From the IMG/VR virus record IMGVR_UViG_3300037459_000170, positions 1 through 30,942 of that record: a DNA stretch of 30,942 nucleotides, one strand, 5' to 3'. The notes under the pieces were generated by a model. It made no database searches. It was not told the origin of the DNA and worked only from the letters and a program-made list of their open reading frames with translations. Positions 13,610 to 20,517 of the stretch are shown in pieces. The position numbers and the translations under genes were made by a program. The DNA comes from a virus. Numbering within the stretch: position 1 is the first letter of the stretch; every line of letters begins with the position of its first letter.

Positions 13610-16141
13610 ATGGCCGGATTCAAAAGAGTATTTCGCGCGTTTCCTGGTTTCGACGTTCTGGCGAATATCGAAAGCACCAACGTTCTGGACATTGCCCCGC
13701 CTGGGCAAGTGCTCGGCGCCGGCGTTGGCGTCGTCCTGCTCGTTGGAGAATTCGATAACGGGGCCGTCAACACCCCCGCGGAGATCTTCGGCACCAACGA
13801 CCTGCTGACCAAGTTCGGGGGCCTCGGTTTCAGCATCGCCGGCAACACCCACGCGGGATCCGTCGCGGTCAAGTCGGGCGGCGATGAGCTGTGGAACGGA
13901 AACGGGTTTATTTGGCTGCGGAATAAGTCGTTTTCAGGCCTGATCATTTCGCGGGTGGACAACTCGGCCGGCTCGGTGGCGTTCAGCCGCCTAGCCTGCC
14001 TGACCGGTGGCGACGGGCCCTTTGATATTTCCGACGCGGACACGATCGAATTCACGCGCAACGGTTCGGTGGTTGTCACCGCGACATTCACCGCGACCAA
14101 GGGGATCCTGACTGCCGTGGGCGGCACGTTCCCGACCCTGTTCACGGGCGGGGAGACGCTGGAGATCAAGGACGGTACCGACGCCACGCGCGTGGTGATA
14201 TTCACGGCGGCCGACCAGCTGCTGGCGGACGTGATCCTGCGGATCAATGGGACCCTGGCGAAAGATCTGGCCTTTGACAACACCAGCGAGCTGGAGCTGC
14301 GCAGCTCGATCGCTGGCGGTCTCGGACGGATCGAGGTGGTCGGCGGAACCTCGCTGGCGGTTCTCGGCCTGCCCGCTGCCGTCGTTCAGCAGGTGGACAC
14401 GTACTCCGTGGACGTGGCGGAGGCGGGCACGTACACGCTGCGCACCGCCCTGAACGTGGCCGGAGTGCTTACCAACTTTGACGCCAGTTTCACGGCAGTG
14501 GCGGAATCGGACACGCAGATCCGCGACGCACTGCTGCTCGCGTACCAGGGGCTCAGCGTCCCGGGCGTCACGTTCACCGCCAGCGGCGCGATCGAGATCC
14601 TGGCGACGGGTGATGCCAATATCCTGTTTACCTCCACCGTTGAGGTGGAACCCACCGCCTCGGACATCGGCCTGACGCTCACCACGCCGGGCGTGGTCCT
14701 GGCCGGGTTCGGCCTCGGCAACGTGCTGAACATTGACGACGTGAGTGTGGACGACGCCGTGGTGGTCATAGACGCCGTGGCGGGGCTCCTTGCCGAAAAG
14801 GACACGGACGGAAACCTGCGCGTTTGCAACTCCGGCACCCCGGCAACCGGCACCCTGCAGGCGACCGGCGGCACCGTGCCCACCGTGTTTGGGTTCGATC
14901 TCGTAACGGTTGCGGACGCTGCACTGGCGGCGGACGTGACGATCCCGGCAGGCACCCGCGTGCAGGACTCCACGAGCACCGCCACGATCTGGGTAACCAT
15001 GGAGGACATCGACACGGGCACCGGCGGCGGAGCGTTTACGGCCAGCGTCCGACCACTCAACGACGACGACACGGCGATCGCCTCGATCGCCGCCAACGTG
15101 ACCCTGATCCTGGACGACCTGCCGGACGGGTTTAGCGTTACGAACGCAGCAGCGATCACTCGACTCAGCGCCAGCCAGCTGGACGCACGCTACCGCACCG
15201 CAATGGAGGCGACGCTGGCGAGTGCCGGCGTATCTCGCAAAGCAAACGTGATCTGCGCCGCGCGCTCGTCCGCCTCGATCATGGCGTCGCTGAAAACAAA
15301 CGCGCTGGACGCCACCGCCGCAGGGCTGGCGGCCCGCAAAGCGATCATGCGTCCGCCGCTTGCGACGACTCGCACCGAGGCCAAGGGGGCCACGGGCGTG
15401 GGCGTTGCCGTTCCGAGCATCGGCCGCGACGAGCGAGTGATCTACCTGTTCCCCGGCTGCACCACGCAGATCCCGGAGATCCAGGAGATCGGAGCCGTCA
15501 GCGGCGGGACCGGGTTCACGGACGACGGAATTATCGAAGTGGGCGCGGACTCGTTCTATGCCGGCGTTCGATCCGTCCTGCCGCCGGAGGAGAACGCCGG
15601 GCAGGACCTGGAGGAGACCAACGTGTCGCAGCTCAATGTGACGAGCCTGCAGGATGCTTTCAACCCCGACATAGCTGGAGGCGTCGGCCTGGGCATCGAG
15701 GATTATCAATCGTTCAAGGCAAACGGGATCATCGCGCTGAACAGCAACCCAGAAAGCGGGTTCTTTTTCCAGTCCGACGTGACCAGCGTGGACCCACAGG
15801 TGAGCGGGGTAAAGGCGCCCGCGAACCGTCGCTTTTTCGCTGACCTGGTGATCGACACGCTCGGCCAGATCGGGATCAAGTACGTAAAGAAGCTAAACAC
15901 GCCGAAGCGAAACAACGCCCTGATCCAGGCGATCCGCGGATTCCTGCGCTTGCTGCAGTCGCCCAACCAGCCCGACACGTCGCGGCTGGACAGCTTCCAA
16001 GTGTTTGACGATACGACCGACGACCAGCGGGCTCTCGGCCTGGTGTTCATTATCGTCAAAGTGAAAATGTTCCCCGCCATGCTTTCGATCACGTTCAGCG
16101 CCGAGGTGGGCACCACTGTGGTGATCGAAGAGGCGGCGTAG
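13610..16141 (+). CDS. contractile tail sheath protein, 843 aa
   Basis: The N-terminal region has a sheath-type segment (VLGAGVGVVLLVGEFDNG near residues 35-52). The C-terminal ~320 residues contain the conserved sheath core ending in IIVKVKMFPAMLSITFSAEV. Together with the tube gene downstream this shows a contractile tail. At 843 residues it is much longer than the usual ~400-650. The excess lies in residues ~150-480, which look like successive beta-rich domains on the outer surface. One (residues ~273-348) matches the protein at 8535. A promoter with a long CAC leader predicts high late expression. Confidence 0.9.
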   Translation: MAGFKRVFRAFPGFDVLANIESTNVLDIAPPGQVLGAGVGVVLLVGEFDNGAVNTPAEIFGTNDLLTKFGGLGFSIAGNTHAGSVAVKSGGDELWNGNGFIWLRNKSFSGLIISRVDNSAGSVAFSRLACLTGGDGPFDISDADTIEFTRNGSVVVTATFTATKGILTAVGGTFPTLFTGGETLEIKDGTDATRVVIFTAADQLLADVILRINGTLAKDLAFDNTSELELRSSIAGGLGRIEVVGGTSLAVLGLPAAVVQQVDTYSVDVAEAGTYTLRTALNVAGVLTNFDASFTAVAESDTQIRDALLLAYQGLSVPGVTFTASGAIEILATGDANILFTSTVEVEPTASDIGLTLTTPGVVLAGFGLGNVLNIDDVSVDDAVVVIDAVAGLLAEKDTDGNLRVCNSGTPATGTLQATGGTVPTVFGFDLVTVADAALAADVTIPAGTRVQDSTSTATIWVTMEDIDTGTGGGAFTASVRPLNDDDTAIASIAANVTLILDDLPDGFSVTNAAAITRLSASQLDARYRTAMEATLASAGVSRKANVICAARSSASIMASLKTNALDATAAGLAARKAIMRPPLATTRTEAKGATGVGVAVPSIGRDERVIYLFPGCTTQIPEIQEIGAVSGGTGFTDDGIIEVGADSFYAGVRSVLPPEENAGQDLEETNVSQLNVTSLQDAFNPDIAGGVGLGIEDYQSFKANGIIALNSNPESGFFFQSDVTSVDPQVSGVKAPANRRFFADLVIDTLGQIGIKYVKKLNTPKRNNALIQAIRGFLRLLQSPNQPDTSRLDSFQVFDDTTDDQRALGLVFIIVKVKMFPAMLSITFSAEVGTTVVIEEAA

Positions 16142-16173
16142 GCCGGCACCGGCAACCCTCACCCCCAAGCAGA

Positions 16174-16194
16174 ACCACCACCAAGCGAGTAGGA
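16174..16194 (+). promoter_or_regulatory. CAC-repeat leader of the tube gene
   Basis: ACCACCACC followed by AAGCGAGTAGGA lies in the 60-nt sheath-tube gap, 7 nt before ATG 16202. No terminator is seen here, so sheath and tube probably share a transcript. Confidence 0.55.
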
Positions 16195-16201
16195 CCAGCC
16201 C

Positions 16202-16636
16202 ATGCCACTGCAACGAATCAAAGGCCAGGAAACGATCATCACGATCTTGCAGGACGGCGACCTGCGATCGCGGATCGATTCGATCAGCGACGCGGAGGTC
16301 AGTTTCGACCTGGAGATCCTGGAGGAGGGCTACCTTGGCGAAACGGCCAACAGGTTTGACGCCATTTTCAACGGGATGGGTATCAAGCTGACGGGCCACT
16401 TGACCAATAAACAGTTTATTGATTTCACCAACGCGATCGTGGGCCGAGCCCAACGCCGCGCCGGTGGTGCCGTGCAGATTGACATCGCCACCACGCTGAT
16501 CTTTCCAGGCGGCGACCTCGTGAACATCGGGATCCCCGACGTGCAATTCGGCGCTGTACCGTTCAGCGACGGAGGCCGCGAGGAGTACGTGGAGTGGTCG
16601 CTGGAGGGCAAGGCGTCCGAGTTCGAGATCTTCTAG
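16202..16636 (+). CDS. tail tube protein, 144 aa
   Basis: This 144-residue protein lies directly after the sheath and has the size and mixed strand pattern of a contractile-tail tube monomer: an N-terminal strand-turn (IKGQETIITILQDGDLRS), a GMGIKLTGHLTNKQFIDFTN middle section and a C-terminal strand pair ending WSLEGKASEFEIF. It should form the inner tube through which DNA passes. The start has an AGGA Shine-Dalgarno and a CAC-type leader. Confidence 0.85.
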   Translation: MPLQRIKGQETIITILQDGDLRSRIDSISDAEVSFDLEILEEGYLGETANRFDAIFNGMGIKLTGHLTNKQFIDFTNAIVGRAQRRAGGAVQIDIATTLIFPGGDLVNIGIPDVQFGAVPFSDGGREEYVEWSLEGKASEFEIF

Positions 16637-16655
16637 CGGACTGGATCCCCGCTAG
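16633..16655 (+). other. 7-bp stem-loop at the tube stop codon
   Basis: CTAGCGG (16633-16639, containing the TAG stop) pairs with CCGCTAG (16649-16655). No T-run follows. It may protect the tube mRNA 3' end, seventeen bases before the first terminator. Confidence 0.5.
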
Positions 16656-16671
16656 GGGGACAGAGAAGTAG

Positions 16672-16707
16672 GCCCCCGCCGTCTGAGGATTCGGTGGGGG
16701 CTTTTTT
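16672..16707 (+). terminator. strong intrinsic terminator after the tube gene (T1)
   Basis: A 10-bp arm (16672-16681) pairs with 16692-16701, with one G-T pair, around a 10-nt loop, followed by six T. It ends the late neck-sheath-tube transcript. Confidence 0.9.
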
Positions 16708-16709
16708 CG

Positions 16710-16718
16710 TGGTAGCGT
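16710..16718 (+). promoter_or_regulatory. extended -10 (TGG-TAGCGT) of the ~118-nt RNA
   Basis: TGG-TAGCGT begins 3 nt after the T-run of T1. The predicted RNA start is near 16725. Confidence 0.55.
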
Positions 16719-16724
16719 TTGCGG

Positions 16725-16842
16725 GCAAGCGGGCCCGTTGACCGACCTACCAAAGAGCGCCAGCCGCTGAAAACGAACACCCCCGGCAGGAGGTGCACCG
16801 ATTGCCGGGCGCCCGCGTGGCTGCAGCTGCGCGGGATTTTTT
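16725..16842 (+). ncRNA. candidate small RNA or leader-attenuator, ~118 nt
   Basis: This unit runs from a promoter (16710-16718) to an intrinsic terminator (16812-16842) with no convincing standalone gene. It has three hairpins: CGGGC/GCCCG near 16723-16738, CCCGGCA/TGCCGGG (16782-16788 with 16803-16809), and the terminator. The second presents GGAGGTGCACC in a 14-nt loop, an exposed near-perfect Shine-Dalgarno complement. It could be a regulatory small RNA, a GGA-loop binding site for an RNA-binding protein, or an attenuator for the next gene. The reading is structural inference only. Confidence 0.45.
16812..16842 (+). terminator. intrinsic terminator (T2)
   Basis: CCCGCG (16812-16817) pairs with CGCGGG (16830-16835) around a 12-nt loop, followed by A and six T. 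Confidence 0.85.
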
Positions 16843-16844
16843 CG

Positions 16845-16853
16845 TGATAGCGT
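16845..16853 (+). promoter_or_regulatory. extended -10 (TGA-TAGCGT) after T2
   Basis: TGA-TAGCGT begins 3 nt after the T-run of T2, the same junction as after T1. It predicts an mRNA start near 16860, ~26 nt before GTG 16886. Confidence 0.55.
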
Positions 16854-16885
16854 CGGCTGGTCCCGTTCTGGATCGCAAGGTTTAG

Positions 16886-17257
16886 GTGTGGCGGGACACC
16901 GAGGCCCGCCCGCTGGCTTGTCGGCCCTGCGGGTTGGGCCTCACTAATCCAGTCATTTCGTGCGCGAATTATTCCGAGTTTATAACCATGGACGGGCTGG
17001 ACGACGAGATCGGCGGCAAGGGCTGGCACAAGGTGCGAGCGTTCGGCCACGTCTGTTTCGCCAAGCGCCTGGAAAATGGCCTGCTGCTCGCCATGCGGAT
17101 CGGCAACGTGCCGTTAGGCGTGCCATTCCGCAGCACGGGCGGGTGGGCTGTTTTGGACGTGATGACCTACGCGGCGGCGGATGCGTCGGCTACGGCCGCC
17201 AGCTCGGACGCATCCACGGCTGCCACCAGCTCCAGCGCGGCGGCGGCGTCGGCCTGA
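16886..17257 (+). CDS. hypothetical protein with CxxC and Ala/Ser tail, 123 aa
   Basis: GTG 16886 follows the T2 promoter by ~33 nt; an AAGG lies upstream. ATG 16988 is an alternative shorter start. The N-terminus has CRPC and a further Cys (possible metal site). The core (WHKVRAFGHVCFAKRLENG, then LLLAMRIGNVPLGVPFRSTG) is probably a small beta-rich domain. The last ~32 residues are Ala/Ser/Thr low complexity. These lie on the 91 bp that also code for the 3' end of the convergent minus-strand gene. Function is unknown. Confidence 0.5.
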   Translation: MWRDTEARPLACRPCGLGLTNPVISCANYSEFITMDGLDDEIGGKGWHKVRAFGHVCFAKRLENGLLLAMRIGNVPLGVPFRSTGGWAVLDVMTYAAADASATAASSDASTAATSSSAAAASA

Positions 17258-17520
17258 TTCATGGTCAGGCGGGACTGCAGGCGCCAGCGCTCGGCCACTC
17301 GGTGCCAGCGCTCGATGCTCCAGCGCACCGGCTGCCAGCCAACGACTTTGACGTGGCCCGTGGTGCGCCAGTCCTGAAACGCGAACACGATCAGCGCCCA
17401 CCCGCAGCGGTTTGAGATCACGCGCTTGAACAGCTGGCGGCGGCGCAGCTGGTCGGACCCGTTGCGGTACTCGCAGCCGACCGCCTCAATGTCCTCGTGG
17501 ACGTTGCCGGGGTCCCTCAA
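17167..17520 (-). CDS. conserved-type hypothetical protein, 117 aa
   Basis: TTG 17520 overlaps the upstream gene's stop as TTGA. The core (QLFKRVISNRCGWALIVFAF, then HVKVVGWQPVRWSIERWHRV, then ERWRLQSRLTMNQADAAA) is a Trp/Arg-rich domain. Its end resembles a 'GRWRLQSKFN' phage motif I recall from proteins of unknown function. The C-terminus is Ala-rich and overlaps, antisense, the plus-strand gene tail by 91 bp. It is the last gene of the minus-strand cluster. Confidence 0.6.
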   Translation of the reverse strand: MRDPGNVHEDIEAVGCEYRNGSDQLRRRQLFKRVISNRCGWALIVFAFQDWRTTGHVKVVGWQPVRWSIERWHRVAERWRLQSRLTMNQADAAAALELVAAVDASELAAVADASAAA

Positions 17521-17786
17521 ACCACGGTCCCAGTGTCGGTGCTGATCTGAATGTCGGCGCACATGGGCTTGAGTGTAAACGTCACCTTTGCGCGCACGCG
17601 TCCGGTGGTCGCGTCCTCCAGCACTCGGACGTGCAGGTGGGGCCGGGGCAGCTGTGGCATGTACTCCGCGATCCAGGCGTGAACCTCCGAGTCCACGCCG
17701 TCGCGCCAGCTGTTGGGCAGGCGGGCGCGCAGGTCGGTGATGCGCTTGCTCAGCACACGCACCGTGTCGGCGTTGATCTTCGCCAT
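17517..17786 (-). CDS. hypothetical protein, 89 aa
   Basis: ATG 17786 lies 21 nt after the upstream stop with no clear Shine-Dalgarno. The N-terminal helix (ADTVRVLSKRITDLRARLP) is followed by an acidic, Trp-containing middle and a beta-rich end (RVRAKVTFTLKPMCADIQIS). No family is recognised. Its stop overlaps the next TTG as TTGA, so the pair is probably coupled. Confidence 0.55.
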   Translation of the reverse strand: MAKINADTVRVLSKRITDLRARLPNSWRDGVDSEVHAWIAEYMPQLPRPHLHVRVLEDATTGRVRAKVTFTLKPMCADIQISTDTGTVV

Positions 17787-17807
17787 AACTACGGCTTAAC
17801 TATGCGC

Positions 17808-17981
17808 CTACTTTTTGCGGCCCGCTGGCCCTGCGCTCGCTCGCTCGTACGGGTCGGGGACCGGGGCGCCCGCCGGCGTCGGCGTGATCATCACCTGCTC
17901 GCGAGTGGGTGCGGGCTGAGCTGGCGCCGGCCTGCCCGTGCCGCCGCCGCTTGGAAGTCCTGCCTGGTTGCCTTGTGCCAT
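17808..17981 (-). CDS. tiny Pro/Ala/Gly-rich protein, 57 aa
   Basis: This gene is short but well supported: ATG 17981 lies 7 nt after TGC-TACACT, the window's best -10 form, and the frame closes with TAG at 17808. The product is disordered (SGGGTGRPAPAQPAPTREQ, ending AGPAGRKK). There is no domain. The composition suits a linker or interaction peptide; no function is claimed. Confidence 0.55.
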   Translation of the reverse strand: MAQGNQAGLPSGGGTGRPAPAQPAPTREQVMITPTPAGAPVPDPYERASAGPAGRKK

Positions 17982-17988
17982 GCCCTGC

Positions 17989-17997
17989 AGTGTAGCA
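17989..17997 (-). promoter_or_regulatory. extended -10 (TGC-TACACT), leaderless start
   Basis: On the minus strand TGC-TACACT ends 7 nt before ATG 17981. Confidence 0.65.
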
Positions 17998-18009
17998 GGG
18001 CGCGCGCGC

Positions 18010-18501
18010 TTACTTGCGACGGTTGCGGCGCCCCTTGGGCTTGTCGGGCTCGGTGGTGCTCACCACGGTCTCACCCACCTCGGCCTCCGGCTCGGCCTCA
18101 GTCTCCGGCTCGGTTACCACTGCGGGCGCAGCCCCGGCAGCCTTGCCTGCGCGGCCCTTGGTCTCACCCTTGGGCAGTGAGGTGGCAAAGCCGAGCATGG
18201 ACGCGTGCTGCGACCCTAGGCCAGCGTTGCGCAGCGCGAGCACGACCTGGTGCCGGCCTGCCTTAGAGCCACAGAGGTGCGACACCACGACCACCGACTG
18301 CTCCGGCTTGGACATATCGTGCGCACGACGGGCGGGGCGTTTCCCCTTGGCCTCAACGGCCGTGGCGTTGTGCACGTCGCGGGGGTGACAGTGCGACCCG
18401 ATCAGCTTCGCCAGTTCCTTGGAGGGCTTGGCCCCGACGGAAACGTAGGTCAGCAGCGGGGGCTTGGGTACGGTGTTGGTGTCAAACGACTGCGCGGGCA
18501 T
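18010..18501 (-). CDS. hypothetical protein with charged C-terminal tail, 163 aa
   Basis: ATG 18501 is 6 nt after TAGCAT (predicted leaderless). Residues ~15-110 are mixed, with His/Cys residues (LIGSHCHPRDVHNA), a VVVVSHLCG strand and an LRNAGLGSQHASMLGF turn. Residues ~115-163 are low complexity: Ala/Glu/Pro-rich, then a basic tail (DKPKGRRNRRK). I recognise no family; the basic tail would suit nucleic-acid binding. Confidence 0.55.
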   Translation of the reverse strand: MPAQSFDTNTVPKPPLLTYVSVGAKPSKELAKLIGSHCHPRDVHNATAVEAKGKRPARRAHDMSKPEQSVVVVSHLCGSKAGRHQVVLALRNAGLGSQHASMLGFATSLPKGETKGRAGKAAGAAPAVVTEPETEAEPEAEVGETVVSTTEPDKPKGRRNRRK

Positions 18502-18507
18502 GGGGCA

Positions 18508-18513
18508 ATGCTA
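18508..18513 (-). promoter_or_regulatory. -10 (TAGCAT) fused with upstream TAG stop
   Basis: On the minus strand the TAG stop of the upstream gene (18511-18513) is the first half of TAGCAT, which ends 6 nt before ATG 18501. Confidence 0.6.
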
Positions 18514-18891
18514 CACCCCGCGGGCCCACTCGTGCACGGCCCGCTCCACCTTGGCCCTGCACTCGTCGTCCAGCACGTTGCTGACCTGGTCCAGCACGTC
18601 GTCCAGCGTGGGGATCCTGCGCTCCAACATGAGCACCTCGGCCTTGGTGGTGTTCGCGGCCTGGGCCAGCACGTTGCGCATGACCGCCTGCCGCATGCCA
18701 ACGGGGAGCTGCTCCACGAGGGACGCCCCCGCTCGCAGCCAAATCTCCCAGGCGCTTTTGCTCGTCAGGGCCGCGCCCTCCGGGTCAAACCCTCGCGCCG
18801 CGTCGTCGGTGCAGACCAGAATAGACTCGCCCCGGCCGGCGGCAAGTGTCTGCCCCGCGGAACCCTCAACGATCCAGCTCGCCTCGCTCAT
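18511..18891 (-). CDS. hypothetical helical protein, 126 aa
   Basis: I use ATG 18891 because it overlaps the upstream stop as ATGA and has AGGAG 8 nt upstream; a longer reading of the frame is an extension into the neighbour. The N-terminal third is mixed. The rest is helical (SLVEQLPVGMRQAVMRNVL, then TLDDVLDQVSNVLDDEC). No family is recognised. The TAG stop doubles as half of the next promoter hexamer. Confidence 0.55.
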   Translation of the reverse strand: MSEASWIVEGSAGQTLAAGRGESILVCTDDAARGFDPEGAALTSKSAWEIWLRAGASLVEQLPVGMRQAVMRNVLAQAANTTKAEVLMLERRIPTLDDVLDQVSNVLDDECRAKVERAVHEWARGV

Positions 18892-19550
18892 TTGCTTGCT
18901 CCTCGTGCCCACCATCGCGACCCCGGCGGGCCTAGCGTCTGCGCCCCGTTCCCGCGGTACCGGCTTTTCGTGCCGTCGTGCATGTGCAGGGTCACCACCA
19001 TCTTGCGGCCGTGAGCGGCCAGCAGGGTGAGCAGTTCGCCGGCGGCGGGGGTCACGGGCCCACTGTAACGCAGTTTCCCACCGACCCTGACGACGACGCG
19101 GCGCACGCTGGCCGGGCTCACCTCCATGGGGTCCCTGCCGGTGACGATCGTGGACTTGCCAGCGGACGAGCCGGGGGCCACGGGATTATGCAACTCCGGC
19201 TTGCGGAGGCGGTCAGGCGGCACGCTGTAATCGCGGTGGCCGTCCACGGTCCTGACGAGGACGCGGCGGCCGTTCGGGCGCCAGCCAACGACCTGCACGG
19301 GGATCCTTTGCTTGCCCTTTTTGCCCACCCAGGTGGCGAATGCGCCGGCGCGGATCCACGCGAGCGGCTCGGCGGGGCCAGGGTCGATCGTGACAATCGA
19401 CTGATCGGTTCTCTCCACGGCGGGGATCAGCACTTCCACGGTGCGATCTTTGCCGATCGCCTTGTCAATGCCGACCGCCATCCCGTCGAACGTCTGCCGG
19501 TGGACGATCGCCGGCTCGTCAATATCGTTGTTCGGGTCGGCCTTGTTCAT
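18888..19550 (-). CDS. hypothetical protein, two beta-rich segments, 220 aa
   Basis: Two regions look folded: residues ~60-115 (PLAWIRAGAFATWVGKK, then IPVQVVGWRPNGRRVLVRTV) and ~145-205 (SVRRVVVRVGGKLRYSGPV, then KMVVTLHMHDGTKSRYRG). They are joined by a polar linker and could be SH3-like or barrel domains (inference). ATG 19550 follows a CATCGT-tgggcc spacer of 6 nt, a weak version of the leaderless -10. Function is unknown. Confidence 0.55.
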   Translation of the reverse strand: MNKADPNNDIDEPAIVHRQTFDGMAVGIDKAIGKDRTVEVLIPAVERTDQSIVTIDPGPAEPLAWIRAGAFATWVGKKGKQRIPVQVVGWRPNGRRVLVRTVDGHRDYSVPPDRLRKPELHNPVAPGSSAGKSTIVTGRDPMEVSPASVRRVVVRVGGKLRYSGPVTPAAGELLTLLAAHGRKMVVTLHMHDGTKSRYRGNGAQTLGPPGSRWWARGASK

Positions 19551-19582
19551 GGCCCAACGATGCCAGGAAAAAACCGCAGCCG

Positions 19583-20098
19583 CTAGACTCCGCCCATGCG
19601 TTCCCAGGCAGTGCGCCCACGCTCGCGCGGCTCCTCGTAGTCGTCGTCCAGGGCGGCGATGCGCTCAAGGGCCACCGTTTCGATCTGGCGCACGCGCTCG
19701 CGGCTCATGCCGATCGCCTCGCTGATCCGCTCCAGCTCGGTGCCGCCCTGATCGGCAATGTCCAGCGCGCAGCTGTGCGCCATTTCCCAGGGCTCGCCCA
19801 GGTAGTTCCACCGGATCGTCCCGGTGTCCTGGTTGACGTCCATAAACAGGTTGTATTTGCAGCCCACGAAAGGGCAGGGCCTCGGCAGGTCCACGCAGTC
19901 GGCCCTCGTGCGCGGTCGCCCAAACCGTTCCGGGTACAGCAGGCGGCCGATCTCCTCGGTCTCCTTGGTGTGTCGTTTGATCGACCAGGCGGCCAACCGC
20001 TCACCGCCTGAGCGCGCACGCTGCAGCGGCCAGGGTAGCGGTGCCACCCACTCCGGCACCACAGGCTCCGGGGCGGGGACGATCCGCAAGTGCACCAC
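19583..20098 (-). CDS. sigma-region-4-like transcription factor, 171 aa
   Basis: Residues ~118-150 form a clear sigma region 4.2 helix-turn-helix (ERISEAIGMSRERVRQIETV). It is preceded by a Cys-containing domain (Cys68, Cys75, Cys80, Cys110; PCPFVGCKYNLFMDVN) that may bind zinc. No region 2 is visible, so it should not act as a full sigma factor. It may bind the RNA polymerase beta-flap or the -35 region and redirect the host enzyme, as region-4-like phage factors do (inference). From memory this combination occurs in Myxococcota. GTG 20098 is the start used; GTG 20095 is equally possible. Confidence 0.75.
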   Translation of the reverse strand: MVHLRIVPAPEPVVPEWVAPLPWPLQRARSGGERLAAWSIKRHTKETEEIGRLLYPERFGRPRTRADCVDLPRPCPFVGCKYNLFMDVNQDTGTIRWNYLGEPWEMAHSCALDIADQGGTELERISEAIGMSRERVRQIETVALERIAALDDDYEEPRERGRTAWERMGGV

Positions 20099-20136
20099 AC
20101 GCGGCGGCGCCAGGGCGTGGTGGTCGGGCTCCGGCG

Positions 20137-20517
20137 CTAGTCTTTTTTTGCGAGCCGGTACAGCTTGCCCGATCGCTGCAGGACGCCCTTGCCGAACTGG
20201 TAGGACAGGACGCTGCCGATCGGCTTGTGGTCAAGGCCGGGCAGGGCCTCGACCAGCGTTTTGGCGGTCCAGCCCTTCCCTGGGTTCTGCGCCATGAGCG
20301 TTAGCACGGCGGTGGTGGTCGTGCCCGGTTGTTGTCCGCCCTTGTCGGCGTCCGGGGCTCGCGTTCGGCGTTGCTTGGCGAGGGCGGGCGGCTCGGCCTT
20401 GCGGGCGGCGCCACCCCGCAGTGCTAGCAGTTCGGACTCGATGGCCTTGAGGTCCTGCTGCAGTTGCAGGCGGCGCTCAATCAGCGCCACTACTTGATCG
20501 TACTCGTCGGGGGTCAT
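20137..20517 (-). CDS. winged-helix DNA-binding-type protein, 126 aa
   Basis: Residues 5-35 are a coiled-coil helix (VVALIERRLQLQQDLKAIES), then a basic linker. Residues ~68-124 read as a winged helix: TAVLTLMAQNPGKGWTAKTL, a recognition helix (KPIGSVLSYQFGKG), and a wing (LQRSGKLYRL). The layout suits a dimeric regulator. The start overlaps the upstream gene as ATGA. It lies beside the sigma-like gene, suggesting a phage regulatory module. The target is unknown. Confidence 0.65.
   Translation of the reverse strand: MTPDEYDQVVALIERRLQLQQDLKAIESELLALRGGAARKAEPPALAKQRRTRAPDADKGGQQPGTTTTAVLTLMAQNPGKGWTAKTLVEALPGLDHKPIGSVLSYQFGKGVLQRSGKLYRLAKKD

Larger units (their letters stand above)
16802..16885 (+). 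other. 27-codon reading frame spanning the second terminator
   Basis: AGGAGGTG (16788-16795) sits 6 nt before TTG 16802, opening a 27-codon frame that reads through terminator T2 and stops directly before GTG 16886. Translating ribosomes would open the terminator hairpin, as in a leader-peptide switch. Unproven. Confidence 0.35.

Noticed and set aside
13991-15709. A 572-codon open frame on the minus strand opposite the sheath
   Set aside because: It is a shadow of the sheath codon pattern in GC-rich DNA. The predicted protein is Arg/Gly/Ala-rich with no domain, and the plus-strand gene is clear.
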